Shown: one piece after another, positions 23,101 to 38,100 of the stretch | Numbering within the stretch: position 1 is the first letter of the stretch | Layout: each line of letters starts with the position of its first letter | Assembly (NCBI GenBank): GCA_022266195.1 | Contig: WHVY01000006.1 | Span: forward strand, 3,224,001-3,288,000 | Direction of reading: 5' to 3' | DNA: 64,000 bases | From: Tetranychus cinnabarinus | Lineage: Eukaryota > Arthropoda > Arachnida > Trombidiformes > Tetranychidae | The notes under the pieces: generated by a model | The model's database searches: none | Told to the model about the DNA's origin: nothing | Seen by the model: only the letters and a program-made list of their open reading frames with translations | Made by a program: the position numbers and the translations under genes

Positions 23101-26100
23101 TGAACCATAGAATGAAATTTTCGAGAAAGTTTTTCTCATCTTCAATCATTTTTTTTCTCGCTCGATTTTCACCTAAACATTGAAAGTATGCTTTAATACA
23201 ATAGCATCAAGGAGTGAAAATTTACTTGCTTCTCATGTGGAGGAGAATGAAAATCCTTAATCTTGATAACTATTTTGTACTGAGCTCCACATGATGACAA
23301 AGTATGATAGGTTAAAAGTTAAGCCAAAGGGAAAGCGTCAAAGTTGAGGAAGAACAGAAGCTATTATCTTTTCTTGTCAGGGTGAATGATATTGAGATTT
23401 TTTGTATCATTTTTCCACACTTCCAAACTTGCAAGCATTTCCGCCCCAATAAGGCTCAGACAAGACGTGAGATTAAATAATCATCTAGAAGAGAAGTAAA
23501 GTTCATTCATTCTGTTTTCCTAAAAACAAACTTGAAATGTAAAATTAGATTAAATTAGAAATTAAATTGAATGATTTCTCGCCTTGAGCGATGAGCTAAG
23601 GAATTCAAATTTGAACCTTAATTCAGCATCATCTGACGAGATAAATTGCAGAATCAAACCAATTCATAGAAACATTTTGAAAAATTCCATTAGCATCATG
23701 AAAATCTTTTGCTGGATAAGCTCGTTATTTTCAAGTTTTCACATCTTGCAAAGTTATTAACATTTATAATAATTGAAAATTCATGATGAAAATATAATCC
23801 AGGGTTAAAGACTCGGAAATTCCCTTATAAACGGATCAATATTCTAAATTCAGTTAAATAATAATCCTTACCAACTTTCATCCAATTATAACGCTACTCT
23901 ACTATCATCATGGAAGCAAAGCCAGTTGTGTTATTTGAACTGAACTCTCTTGTGGTAAACAGATGAAATGGTGGTTGTTGAATGGTATGACATGATGGAA
24001 TGGCATGACTATAAAAAGATCATTTGCTAAGCGAAAGAATGTGAAAAAGAAAAATTCGAAACGTAACCCTTTTATATGAGATAATCTTGGCCTTTTCATT
24101 ATTCACTCCATTCCATATGATTGGGAATAATTTATAAAAAAGAAAAGGGAAAATATTCAAAAAACCATCAAAGGTGAGAGTAAAAAAGAAATGAAATGGT
24201 TAACTGAAACAAAGTAGCAAAGGAAATAAAAAAAAGTCAACTTGAAACTCAAACATGTTTCATGCTGTTCACTCTTCACTCCCAGTCTTAACCCTCTACA
24301 CTTTGAGCATTAATCTTCTTCTCCATTTCCTTCCCTTTAATTCAAAGCCTTTTGCTTATCTAATGTTGCCTTTGTTTTCCCAGCATATATCAAAACTAAA
24401 AGTAACATGAAAAAAAGTAACGGCAGTGAAATGAGAAAACGAAGGAAAACTCTTTTTTATCTTCTCTTTATCGTCCTCTTCTATTTCAACAATTCTCACA
24501 TTCCTTGCAATCTAATATTTACCCTCAACCACATTTCTATTTTGTATGTTTAACCAATAAATGGATTTCATTTTGTCTCCACTTTAACTTTACGCAAAAT
24601 GAAAAGTTTTTTGATAACCAAAGTAAAGCAATTCAAGAATTGAGGCAAGACAAAGTTGAAGCAAGGAAAAAAAAGATTGATCACACAGAGAAAAGAGCAA
24701 AACTATTGCTTAGAACTGGGAGTTTTACGCTAACTTTGACTGGGAGGTTAGACTGGGAGTTGCTCTGGGAGTTGAACAGGGAGTTGGAATTGAGGTTTCA
24801 AGTTTTGTCTTTACTTGGAGAAAGGAAATTATAGTAAATAAGAGACAATTTTTTATTCTTATTATTGGTTGATATTACTATTAATGGTAAACAAAAATTC
24901 ATACATGATAAAGTAAATATGTAGTTAATGTAGTAAAAAATAATCTCTTGAAAAGTAATTTACTTTTCGTTGCAAGTAAGAAAAGAAAATTGTACTTTTC
25001 AAAATTTCTTCGTTGCTTCGTTTTACATTCAAGACATTCTTTATCGGAAAGTCATGACCACAATCAACATGCTTTTAGATGAACTTCGTTTGAGGATTTA
25101 CTTTATTCACTTGATTCACTTTTGTTACTCCTTGTGATGAATAAGTGCTGAGTTGGCACAATTAGAACTCAAGTGGATAAAGAGAAGGAATTTTCGTCTC
25201 TTCTGTCAACTTGCTGTTTGATCCAAGATGAATGAACGGACAACAGAAGAAAGTGTTTCATGTTTAGGTAAAAGGTGACGAAAGTTCAAGTTTCAGATGA
25301 ACAACAATGAGTAAACAAAGAACAAGATGAAGATGTTTTAAGAAGAAGAGAAAAACAAGTGAAAAAGAAATCTGATTTTCTTTTCATCTTCCTGTACCTT
25401 TCTTTACTTGTTCAACTTTGCTATTAGATTTTTTTGTTTTTCCCTCTTTTCTTCCTTGTTGTGACGAGAATCTCTATAAGATGAAGATGTTAAGGTAAAG
25501 AAAATTGGAAATGAATGTAAAGATAAAATGATCATAATCACAATAATAAGAACAATATACAGAATGAAAAGTCTAGTCGAATTTTTTTTCTTCTCTTTTC
25601 CATTTGTAAATAAGAATTCATGATGAAAAGAAGAGAAAATATTTTCTCCCGTAAAAATAATGAAATCTTACTGAGGAATGGAAAAGAGGGAAAATTGGAA
25701 TAAATCATGAAAGATAACTCTTTTGAATTGACAAATCAAAGAAAAAATTGACTTCATTTTTACTCTTCAATTGATTTGTGAATAGAAATGAAGTGATGAT
25801 AAGAGGGAAAAGAGGAAAAGGTAAAATATTAGTTGAGCTTGAAATTGAGTTACTTGGATGGAAAGATAAAGAATAGGGAAAGTTGATTCAATGGAATGAA
25901 AATGAGTGAAAATTTAATTTGGTTAACATTTAATTGAGCAATTGTTTTCCTTATCTTTATTCATTGATTCACTCGAACCATTTAAGAAACAATAATTTCA
26001 GATTAAACATGACTCGATAGTCAATGTGAATTGTGAGTGAATGAACAAAATTGTTTGACTAAAGAATCAAATGAAATTGATGAAGAAAACTTTTACTTTC

Positions 26101-29100
26101 GTTGACTTTTTGCTCATCTGAATAGATGAAAATAGTTGCTCTGAATGTGAAAAGAAGAAGAAAATGATTCAAATAGATTGCTTTTTTGGAAAAATTTTGC
26201 CGTTTAGAAGAACATATTCAAAGCTGGAGAAAACGTTTTTCAGTAAGACGTTGTAATGAGTAATCGATTGTAATTTATCAAAACAAGTTGGTAAGAAAAT
26301 TGTGTGACTCAAGAAAACGCGACTCAATTGAAAGAAATTCAATCATGAGAAAAGTTGGAAAAAAGTGGAAATTCTTTTCAATTGCACACGAAATATTCGG
26401 ACTCTTAGAACTTTCTCGTTTTTCTAGCAAAAGAATTTGCAACAATTTCAATTTTGTATTATTCATATTCCTCCCACCAAACATTTGCCTCTCATCAAAC
26501 ATTTTGAGATATTTCGTGTTAGTCTTTTGACATGTTGAAACGCGATAAGTGACAGAAGGAACTTTGAGTTACAAGGATTAGCCGATAAATGAATTGTCCT
26601 TAATCATTGCTTTTATTACGATTATTCTAGTCGCTATTATTATTGAATTTTGAGTATTTTGACTTATTAACTCCGAGTTTGTTAATTTAAACCTTGAAAG
26701 AAAAGAGATTTTGAGTTTTGAGAAAAATTTTTACTCATTCCTCATGCCATAAGCGTTCAGTTGCAGAAAATCTCAATTGGAATTTTCAAGTTTCTTTCTT
26801 TTCTGTAAAGTTTTTTACTCCAAGCCAATGATAAAGTTTTATTTCTATCTCGCCTCTTCATTGAAACCTAATTAAATTCACTTCAAAAAGAGTGGGTTTT
26901 AGAGTTTCATTTCAATCTCTATTTACAACTCAACATTTCCGTTCCAGAATGTTATTGTCCTACAATTAGTGTGGGTTTAAGTCAACCTTTAGTCTCGCTT
27001 GGAATTAGCTTTCAAGTCTTGGGTTTCGTTGCTTTTGTACACAAAGTTTCGACTCGTGTTGCTACTTCAATTTATTAATATAATGGATAGTCGAGCGTCG
27101 ACTAATTGTATTTTGTTTTTCCGGAAAATCTTTACCAAGCAATTAAGAAAAGAGTTAATTTGCTCGACAAAAAATGCTCTTTTACTTTCATTTTATTTTC
27201 CATTATATTGCTTTAGTTTTGGAAACCTTTCTGGCAACATTTCCATAACCAACTGAGAATTGTCGGTCAAATTTGATTAAACGAGTTTCTTTTACTTTTG
27301 ACTAACAGGTATTAAAAAAGGAAACAAAAGCAAAACTTTATTTCAACTTGAATTGTTAACATTTTTCTTTGTAAGCTTTGCTTTATCACCTTTCAACAAT
27401 TCAACATTTTTATATCGCTATTATTATTGTAATATCGCTTATCATCCCATCTCTAAGTAAAGAAACAAAACTTTATGGTTTTGTCATATTATTTGACATT
27501 TAGTTTGACTTTTAGTTTGTCTTTTGATCATATCATTCAAGAGAAAATATTATTCCACTTTTGAGAAGAAATAATATTTCGTTTATTTTCCTTTTCCTTT
27601 CCTTCTCTTTTTTACCTGTTTACAGTTTATTGAACAATGCACTTTTCCTTGTTACTTGATCACAAGAAATATTTTTACATTTCATGCAATATCCATGATA
27701 ATAGTTTTCATCAAAGAAAATTACAAAATTTTGTCCAAAATTCGAAAACAAAAGTTTCCATTTTGATATGAGGACCGACACAAAATCGAAAAAATTTAAT
27801 GAAATATTCCGTTGCCAATGTTTAGAATAAATATTTTTCTCATTTTCATGTTCAACTCATTCTTTAATTAATCGCACTGAAGAGGAAAAACTCGAGTTCC
27901 AAGTCAGATCATGATTATTCTCAGTTTGAAAATGATTGTTTGCATTGGAAACAAAAAACATGATAAATAGCAAGTAAAAAGAGAAATGAAATTATTGATT
28001 ATTCCGATTTATTTATCAGTCCAAACGGTAACCAGCATTTGTTTAGCCTCAAGAGTAGCCTTGAGTGTTTACTGTAAACGAAATGTGATATTGAAGTGAA
28101 AGTGTTTACTCTTGCTTGTCACATTTGAAACAGCAAAATAATTCCCACATTCATTCCTGAATTAATTTTCCAAGCGCATTTCACTCAACTGTGAGAATAA
28201 TTTTTCTATCATAAACTTTAAAATTCCATTCTTTTCCTTCTCACAGGTATTGCGATTGAAAACTCAACTTTAACCATCAACATTAGTTCAACCAGTCAAG
28301 CTGGAAGTTACGAGTGTTTAGCCAAAAACTCGGAAGGAACCGGTAAAAGTAACCAAATCGACCTCAAAGTTCACTGTAAGTTTAAACAAATATTTGATTG
28401 ATTCGATTCATTTTAACAAAGATCTTGATGAAACGATTCATAAGGAGAACTCGCAGAAATGCATTCCCGTTTGATAGTACAATGAATATTTTCTCATTTC
28501 ATCGTAAAAATGAAAGTTCTTGGCTATTTGATTGATTCTTTTGCTTTTTACACTTTTCCTTCTCGTTTGCACATTTCTGTTGAAAGATGAACCAACTTGC
28601 ACGGAATTGGATTCAAAGGTGATTTATGAGGTTCCAATGGGTGAAACTGTCAACATATCTTGCAACATTGACCCACGAGTGGCCAATGCGACCATCTTTT
28701 GGTGGAAATTCCTTGCTTCCAATTTGGAAAGTGAATCAAGTGCAATAAAATCCCAATCAACTTTAACCTCAACATCAATTTCACCAGTTAAACAGTTTAC
28801 ACGGAATAAAGTGATTCAATACAAAGTGAACTCATCAAGCGATTACGGTTTACTCATTTGTGGCTTGGATAAAGGTTTGAATGTGAAACAACCAAATCAA
28901 TGTCAATTTCAAGTTAAACCTTCCACAGGTAATTAAACTTGTTATAAACTTTTCAAAGGCTAAACAATGTTTTCAAGATTTCAACATGAAATGTCAATGG
29001 AGTAAATAGAGAATGATAAGTTTTCCGAATGAGAGCAATTCCATTCTATTTCATTTCCAAATTTGTAGAAAAGCAATTCGTCTTTTCATGTCAAAATTTT

Positions 29101-32100
29101 GAGCAATCATTCTTCTTTCCATCTTCATCATGATCATGAGTCATTTCGGTGAAACTGCGAAATAAATGTTTAAAAGTTTTCTCTTCCAAATTAAAATATG
29201 ATGAGAAATGAAAGGGAAAAACTTTTAAGGATAAAAGTGGTGAAATGAAGGAATGAAATTGATCACCTTTCATATCATTTATTACCTTACTGTTCAACTA
29301 AATATTAACCAAACTATTAACTCTTCATGAGGCTCAAATCGAGTTTATACATTTTTCATTGCGTTCCTTTGAGTTGCCAAACTAATGGAGAAACAAGCCT
29401 AAACGGAACACCAAAAAACGAAACAATTGATAAGTCACTTTTCGACTCTAAACCTTGACCCATTTTAAAAGTGTTATTGATACGTTTCAGAGTCAATCTG
29501 GAAACAAATCTTTGTTTTTATTTTGCAACAAAAATGGATGAAAAGAAAAAGAAATTTTCTCATATTTGGTGAAATTTCAATAACAAAAGGTTTAGCAAAA
29601 CTGAACACTAACAATAACATAAATCAAATTTTAAATCCTTTTCAAGTTTCTTTCTGTTTCTTCCTAATCTTTAACAAAGAATTTAAATTTACAAACATTT
29701 TACTGGGATTTGTTTATCCCATCAGTGACTTTTGAGCATTTCATCGAAAGAAAATATCTTTTCCATGATGTTCCAAACTTTGAATTTCCTTTTCATTATT
29801 AATGTTTCGACTGGAAAGAAATGAATAAAAATTTATAAAACAGAATATCGATTCAAATAAATTTTCGATTTTTCGCATTTTCTCATTTTCGATCAGAATA
29901 ATACTTTAATTAATATCGAGGATAAACTTGAATCTCTTTTGGTTACAATCCAAATTGGAATATTGTTTAATTTCATTTTCTCTTCACAACTCATGGTAAC
30001 ACTGAAAAATGACCCGAGGTGGTTTAAACATATTTTTTTTGGGCAAACTTTTTCTCTTTTGGAAGAAAAGTTAAAAACGAATTTGTAAACTTGAAATATT
30101 CCCAAAAGTGTTTATTCACCATTTTAATCTGAGTGATAAATCAGTAATCAGAATGGGTGAAGGGACAAAATGCAGGAGAATCAACTTTTCCTCTATGATT
30201 TTGGTCTTTCCAGTTCATTAATTAGTCTCATTAATTAGCTTTTGCATTTCAATTTTAACTTTCAAAACTATTATCATTTAATTATACATTTAAACACTCG
30301 AAGGTTGAAAAGACAAAAATACTTTTGCTTTCCATTCAATTTGCAACTCATCAAAGTTTTATTTAGATAAAGGTTTAAGGGAAATGCTTTTTCATGCCTT
30401 CACATGGTAAAGTCAAATTGACATTAAGCTTTATTGATTAATGTTATTAATAAACTAATTTAGTTAAACTTGAACTGTCTGGTCTGTTGTTGTGATTCAA
30501 TTTACCTCGAGAAGGAAAATTAAAATGCCGGCAAAAATTAATAACAAAACACTTGAGATCAAGTTTCAACAGAATATCAAATTAATTTTTCTAATGCTGA
30601 GAATAACAATCAGAACTTTGCTAGCATTGGTTGATTGTGACAGTTGACGAGTTAATCGAAAAGAGTTGCCTAAGAATATCAATAGAACTCTCAAGTTCTC
30701 TTTAAAAATTCAATGAAAATCCATTCACAGACTTGATTAATCAGAAATCTATCTAAACGAACAACATTAAAATGGTTATTTTGACGATTGATACAAAGTT
30801 GATCAGAAATGATGAGAAGATTTAATTTTCCAACTTTTCGTGTTTTGTTTCTTCCAAATTGTCTTTGAAATGATTTTCGAAATTCATTTGAACATTTTGT
30901 CACTTCTTTTTCGTGATAAATTTCATCAAGTTCATTAGTCAATATCAGCTCTGTATGAGCTTGAATTTTTCATTGCTTGAATTTGAGAGAATACAATTTT
31001 TGGAGAAAATTTCTCAACTCTATTTAGATACATTTCTGAATATCAATTTTTTCCTCTTTTTTCACCTTTACTTCTTGCTAATATAATCATAATGATGAGC
31101 ATCATTATCATCATTGAGCTTTGATGGGTTATTTTGTGTTCAAATGTTTATGGTTAGGAAACTCAATCCGTTGAGGATGAAGGCTGATGGGAACGCATGA
31201 AGATGTGTAATGGTTCATTAGCATGGAAAACCCATCAACAGGCAAAGAAGTAAATTTTTTTTGTTTTTTTCTTTCATTGCACTTTTTCTCCATTCTTTTT
31301 CATTCTTAACAACAATAATATACATATGCATGGTTCGTAATAATTTGCATCATCTTGCAACTTTACCATCTTCGTTGGCTTCTGAGCAAGGATTATCATT
31401 AAGAATAATATTTAGTCTACAAAAAAGGCAAACATCTAAACAAGTCAACCTTGCATTTTATGACTTCTATTTTTTGTGTTCAGTTTCATGCGATTATCAT
31501 GTGGGTGGATGTGTAACAATGTTTAAATTGGTAATCCTTTTCATCTTGTTTTCACTCATTTCCATGTTCCATGTAAAAATAATTCATAGTTTCTGGTGGT
31601 GATGATGATTATCTTGTTAGACACAATATCACACCAACCATGATTAATTGTTTTATTTTGCAATTTCATCAGTTTCTTTCTTCCAATCTACAAGTTACAT
31701 GAACTTGCATATTTGGATCATTAAGGAAATCCAGAGATTTTCCAGCTTTCTCCAAACAGAATGGTAAATGTTACAGAAATGTTACCAGCAATGGTTCCAT
31801 GAGCAACTTGAAGGGCAACGTCTCTCAAGCCTGAGTAACCTTTAGTCTTAGTTAACCTTTTGTTGACCCAAACCGTTGCTTCTTTCGTAACATTCATTTC
31901 CCAATTTTTAGCCATTCAATTCATTCCTTTACAATTGATCAGCTTTCGTCTTTTTTTTGAAGCAAAGATGTTTGAATGAGAAAACAAGATTCAAATATTT
32001 CAATTGATTGAATTGGTTTTACAACTCAATCTGATTATGGAAAGAATAGGATAAAGTTTATTTTGATAAACTTTTGGTGAAAGTGAAATGAAAATAAGAG

Positions 32101-35100
32101 GAAAATGGTATTTACCTTTGGTGGTTGTGTCAACGTCTCTGGTAATATTGTTTGTTCAGTCTAAGTAAATACAAAGTTGAATTGAAAAACTTTGTCCATT
32201 TTAATTATTTACAATTGTCATCATTAGTTGCTTCGAAAATTTCAATCTCACAGAGAAAATCATTTGCAAAGTTATAATGGAATCAATGACAAATTAGACT
32301 TTATTTTATTTTAACCAGCAAAGCGCTTCATCTAAAAATAACTTCTATTCAATTCGATTCCAAGTTTATCGTCAACAAAATTCGTCGGAAAACATAAAAT
32401 TGTCAAAACAAGTTGAAAACGCATTCGAAGTCTTTATTAGTACGAGAAAAATTTCTTTTCATTCATTTTTCTGGTTCGATTTTCACTTCAGTTTTCACTG
32501 TTTTTCTCTCTGAATAAATAATGGACCAATATTGAGGTGCACCTTGATTTTGGGTGAAAAATTTACGCATCAAAAGTAGAAAGTAATCAGAACATCAATA
32601 AACCATATTGCATTAATGGTTCACTGATTCTCGGCTTTTCATCTTTTCTCATTCTTCCATCTCAAATCTCCAGCAACAATCTTACCTTTCGTTCCAATTT
32701 CACCTTATCTCTTCTCATTCTAGCATTTATTAACCCAATCTTTTCTCGATTCTTTCCTGGTTACTTTTTCCATGTTTCTCACTGTTTATCAATGTATCAC
32801 TTTTGTTGCATCTTTAATACTTTGGTGACTTGTGATTAAAAGAAAGTCATGCATTGAATCAATCAATTTTGATCAATTGCTTCTGCAGCCGACAGACAAT
32901 CTATTAATATTACAAACAAAATCAAAGACCAAAAGCAGCAACATTCAACATGGAAATGAGTTCACGAGTTGAGCCATAAATTTGTTGGCAAACTCAAGAA
33001 TATGTTTCAACATGAAAATGAAAAATCAATTAGCATCAATTGAGCTAATGATGAAACCACATTTTCCCAAAGTCGACTTTTCCTCTTTTCTTTTTTACAG
33101 CTTAATCTTTATTTACATTTGCCTTTTGTTTCAATTCAAGTTTGAAACTTTTCTTCTATTTGATTCACTTTCAAAATGAAATGAACAGGAAACTGTTCAA
33201 GATGAAGATGAGTGAATTGAAACATTAGCAGGAGAGAAAAGGATTTCTTCTGTTGAATTTTCAAATTTACGAGCCTCTTAAAAGATTATCGGTTAAAAGG
33301 ACTTTTCAACTTTTTCTTCTCTTTCATTTCAACCCAATTGCATGAGTAAAGTTTAACGACGATAATTTGATTGGAATTAGCAAAAGACTCGACAAAAAAT
33401 GTATCAACAGGGAATTTGATGAAACCTATTATAACCAAGCATTTCATTTTTGCATCAAGCACAAAATTTGGTTGTAAATTATCATGCATTAAACTTGCTC
33501 TTGCATCTGAATGACTGCGTAAATTGGAAAAAAGAAGTTTAATTCAAGAGAAAAAGGGAAAATGTTCCATGGTCGTTTCATGGCAACTACATTGGATGCT
33601 CAGTTTTATTGCATCAAAATTTTCGTCTTTGTTTCAATTTCGGCCGTTTTCTCAAGTTTCACTTGTTTCAAGCTCTTCAATATTTTTTTCAATGTTTAAC
33701 TTGAAGTTAAATTTACATCATTAAACTTGCATCAATCTATTTGGCTGCTGCTTTTGCTGACTATAAACTTGAACTATTTCCCTTCCTTTCTTGATCAATA
33801 CATTTTTAGTGTCATTTTTTGTTCGCTAAATTTTTCATTCCTTTATTATTAATGAAAGAGCTTTTTGAATGAAACTTTTCTTGCTGCTTTTTACACTTTG
33901 CGCTTGAAGCAATTTTGTTCACAAATAATTTAATCATCATTTTAACCTTCAGGGTAAAACAGTTCTAAGGTATAATGAGCTTTAACACACGAAATCATAT
34001 TCAGTAGTTTACATTAATAGCTTTAATGAGTAAAAGTAGAAGCATATTTGAGTAAAGAAAAAAAAACATTTTCTGTCAAACTTAGAAGAACTTGTAATTT
34101 TCAAATTTTAAACTCAGTCAATTCAATGGAAAATGAAAGGAACTAAAAAAATAATTGATATGCTTCATTAAACAAGTCTGGTTTAAGCTATAAACCGTAA
34201 GATGCGATTAAAGACAGACTTAAAGCATTACTTTTACACATTATTCAAATATCAGAATCGAATCAAAGTCAATGTAATGCAGAAAGAAAAGCATTAGAAA
34301 GAAAAATTTTTATTTCGAAGTTTTCTTTCGAATTTTTCCAACTTTTACTTTCTCGTTTACATTTGAGTTTACATTTAAGTTCAGAATCGTAGTTGAATCA
34401 GAGTTACTCGAATCGAAATTAAAATTTATGTTAAGAATGTCAATTTTCTTGATATTTCTTGAATTTTTATGAAAGGCATTTCTAAATATCTTATCATTTT
34501 GGATCATTTCTTAAAGTCGAAAGTTTTTTCCCTTTTGAATCTTTGTCGAGTTTGTCTTTTAATTTGATTAAATTTCCTTGAAACTGGTCAGCTTGGCTAA
34601 TTGGCTAATTTATTTAACGCAAAGTTGACTTCACTTTACACTTTGATCGTCATTTATCATTACCATCTTTGAATGGTCTCTGCTTCTGTTCAACAAGACA
34701 ATTACGTTTTGCACATCACTATTAGCCATTTATTACTGAAACATGAAAGTTTGTCAACCTCAGGAAAGAAAGCAAAACAAAGTTCCATAATCTGATCATT
34801 TATATCCAAAAACATTTTCAGTTAATTGGTTATTATTCTTATCAACTGGGAAGCAGAAGAAAGAAGAGAATTGAATAAAGAGTTTTTTTCCAACGAATTG
34901 TCCATCCATTTATTCAATCTTGTTTCCAATCTTAATCATTAGACTTGAAACTATTCAATCAAAACAAAATGATAAGTCTCGAGAACAATTCTGCACAATT
35001 TTGTCTCAGAGAAAAAACTTGATTATGCTTTTATGAAATTTCCTTGAAGCATTTTTGCTCTTTGATGAAACTTGAAGGTGAATCCTGATAAGAAATGAAG

Positions 35101-38100
35101 AATTTCAATAATCACATGAAGCAAAAATTGTAATCCAAATGGAATGGCATTTTTCTTTTAGACAATCCTAAAAGAATCAATTCTGTTGATCATGTTGATA
35201 GTTAATGAAGTGAAACTTGAACATTATTTTTACTTGATCATCATTCTGATTCTCATCCAAATTGATTACCTTTTACTTTTCTCTTCTTCTCTTTCCATTC
35301 ATTTGAAAAGGGAAAAAATGACGAGAAAATAATGTTACTAATAACTTAACAAATAATGGTTAATGATGATATAACAATAATTCTGTATTCAGACAATCAA
35401 TTATTCTCAGCGATTAAATAAACATGAAATTATTCTGATTAATGTTCAATGAATGGAAATATCATTCAATGGATGAATGCAAAAAAAATTAATGAAAATC
35501 AAATGAAGGCAAAAAGTTGAAAGCGTAGAGAAAAGGGGAAACTGGCGAAATTAATCTGAAACATTGAACAGTGCTGAGAAGAACAAACGAATTAATTTTT
35601 TTCTCTTTTCTAAACAATAAAACATCAATTAATATCAGTTAATCACAGTTATGATAGCGAAAGAAATAAACTCCAAATGAAATTGTGCATAAAACACTCC
35701 ATGTTGGGAGTGAAATTGAGAAAAGAGTAAAAGTTCTATTAAATTTTATTCCAACATTCATTGAAAATTTGGAATTTCATATTTTCTAATTACTTTTCCA
35801 TTTTCTCATCTTATTGTTTATCAAATGATAAAAGTAAACAGAAAACTGTGAAGGAATATCTTCTGGGACTTTTCACTCCCAGAGCTTAATGAATGCTTCT
35901 CGGCCTTTTGGATCATTTTTTCTTCTTTTTTCAGGCAAAAGGCAATTCCTTGACATTCATTTATATTAGCAAACGAAGAGCATTTTTGCCTTGAGCACAG
36001 GCTATTTTTGAAATCTTGAGACATTTTCTTTTCTCTTCATTCAACATTCTCAACATGAACCCATTCTATTCTTAACTGGGCTCATCATTTTTCGTTGCCT
36101 TTTTACCTTTTCTCACTTGTTCTAATGTTATTCACTTTTCTTTTTCTCTCCCTCTTTAGCCTTACCTTATCCACCGGAAAACTGTCATCTTCGTGAAAAC
36201 TCTTCAGATAGCAGTTATTTGATTGAGTGTTCAAAGCCAAGCAAATCAAGTCCATGGAAAGAAACTTATTTCCTTGAAATTCATGATCAAGATAATTTAC
36301 CCTCCCAGCCATCCTCACAACTTTCGCTCTCTTCGTTGTCTTCCTCATCATCACCATTATCATCGCCAATTGTTAGAGTAAATGATGAACAGCCTTACTT
36401 TAAGATTGCCATTTCCGAGTTACCATCAAATGAGAGTACAAATTTTGTCATTTATTCTCAAAATGGAGTTGGTAAAAGTTCACAGGTATTCTTGAGCATA
36501 GCAAGTCACAAAATGCTGCAAAGTAAAGCAACTAATCCAGGTAAGGAAAAAGTCAAAAACCTTTTCGACATCATTTCTTCTTCGCTTTTTTTGGTCCTCT
36601 TTTCTTATTAACTAAACCTTCTTTTTATATCAACGAATGACGCAAAGCAATACTTTACACAAGAGTAAAGTTGATGCAACGATTCAAGTTCAAATGGTTG
36701 GATAACATAATGTTTGCTTAGCCACTTGTACATTCAAAAGAGTCACAATAATCTATACAAGTGCGATGAAACATACTTGTTCAGTCAACATGAAGAAAAA
36801 AAGTTCTAAGAAGAAAAAACTTTTTGTCATCAAACAAAAATTTTTCCTTTCCTTTTCACCTTTTGTACTTTTGCATTTGTAACTTTTACTTTTGTTCATA
36901 TTCAGCTCTTTTCTTGTTGCTGCCTTCAAGGCAAGTCAACTGAAAAAAAGAAATTATTATCAACGAGTTTTGACATATTTTGCTTTTTCATCTTTTTCTT
37001 CGACTTTCTAGTCGAGTAAAGAGTGAATGTCAAGATGAACAAGAATAATCATAAAGGAAAATTCATTTTTTATCGAAAACTTTTCATTCCAAAGTCTATC
37101 ATTCGTCTGATAAATATTGATGTACAAGAGCTCGATTCATCATTATAATGAGCTTTCAGCTTGATTATTCTGTTGAAGGGGAAAAGAAGTTTAAGTACAA
37201 ATCAATGTCTTGTTTATTAATATTTGGTTGAGTTGAGAATCGTGTAAAAAGCTTTAATGAAATTATTCTCAACATTATCGAGTTAGAAAATAATTGAATG
37301 AACAATTTCGTGTTTTGATATCAATTGAAATCAAACTTTAAAATTGTCTTTATTTTCAGTCTAAATCCATGAGATAATCAAGGTGAAAAGGAAAGAAGAG
37401 GAAGAATGAAAAGAAGGCGAGTAAAAAGAGTTTCAGCCAATTTGGTGTTGATTTTGCTGAGAAAAAAAGGAAAGAATGGAAAATAAAAAAAAGTAAAGAT
37501 AACAAGAAGAGGAAGAAAATTACCTTTTCAATTGGCTACAATCATTATTACTTGAAATGGAAACAATTACTTGATAGAAAGAGCGAAGATGCTAAAGAAA
37601 AGAGAGAAAAAAGAAGAAGAAAATTCAATGATCACTGGGAGTGAAAACTCCAAGTTAAATGCAATAATAATGATAATAATGATTATTTGTTGTGGATCAA
37701 GATTGTTGTGGCTCAACATTGGTCAGTTTGATAACAACATTGAGTAAAGAGTAATGAAGATGAAGATGAAGAGGAGGAAGAAGAGGAAGAGGATAGAATG
37801 TGAAAGAAGAGTAAAAATTGAAGAAAAGCATGTTACTTGAAATGATGATGAAAGTGATCATTGAATGAACTTCTAATGTTATGTTCATTGACTGTCTATT
37901 AGAGCCACTTGATTGACCTTTAATGACCCGAATGCATGTCAGGTTGCAATGTGAAATTGATTTGAAGTGAGGTAAAGAAGAAGAAAAAAAAGTCTCTAAA
38001 ATGGTCATAAATAGTAAAGGTAAAAATGAGGAAAAATCAAAAGTCATCATTTGACTCATGATTGTCATTTCAAAATTGAACTTCTGTCAAGTCAAGAATA

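Larger units (their letters stand above)
20199..28246 (+). other. 8-kb intron of Sidestep-like gene
   Basis: No exon or RNA gene recognised. It contains a GAT microsatellite near 22353-22372, one copy of the CTGGGAGTGAA motif (24275-24285, inverted) and a run of five loose CTGGGAGTT units at 24715-24790. Confidence 0.65.
28929..36159 (+). other. 7.2-kb intron of Sidestep-like gene
   Basis: No exon of the receptor was recognised. A minus-strand 64-codon open frame lies at 31721-31915 (separate entry), and an inverted pair of the CTGGGAGTGAA word at 35704-35714 and 35872-35882. Confidence 0.65.

Noticed and set aside
28532..28586. Met-Ile-Leu-Leu-Leu-Phe hydrophobic start before the Ig4 exon
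   Set aside because: Again a pyrimidine-rich intron end read as Phe/Leu; the preceding exon joins in frame at 28587.
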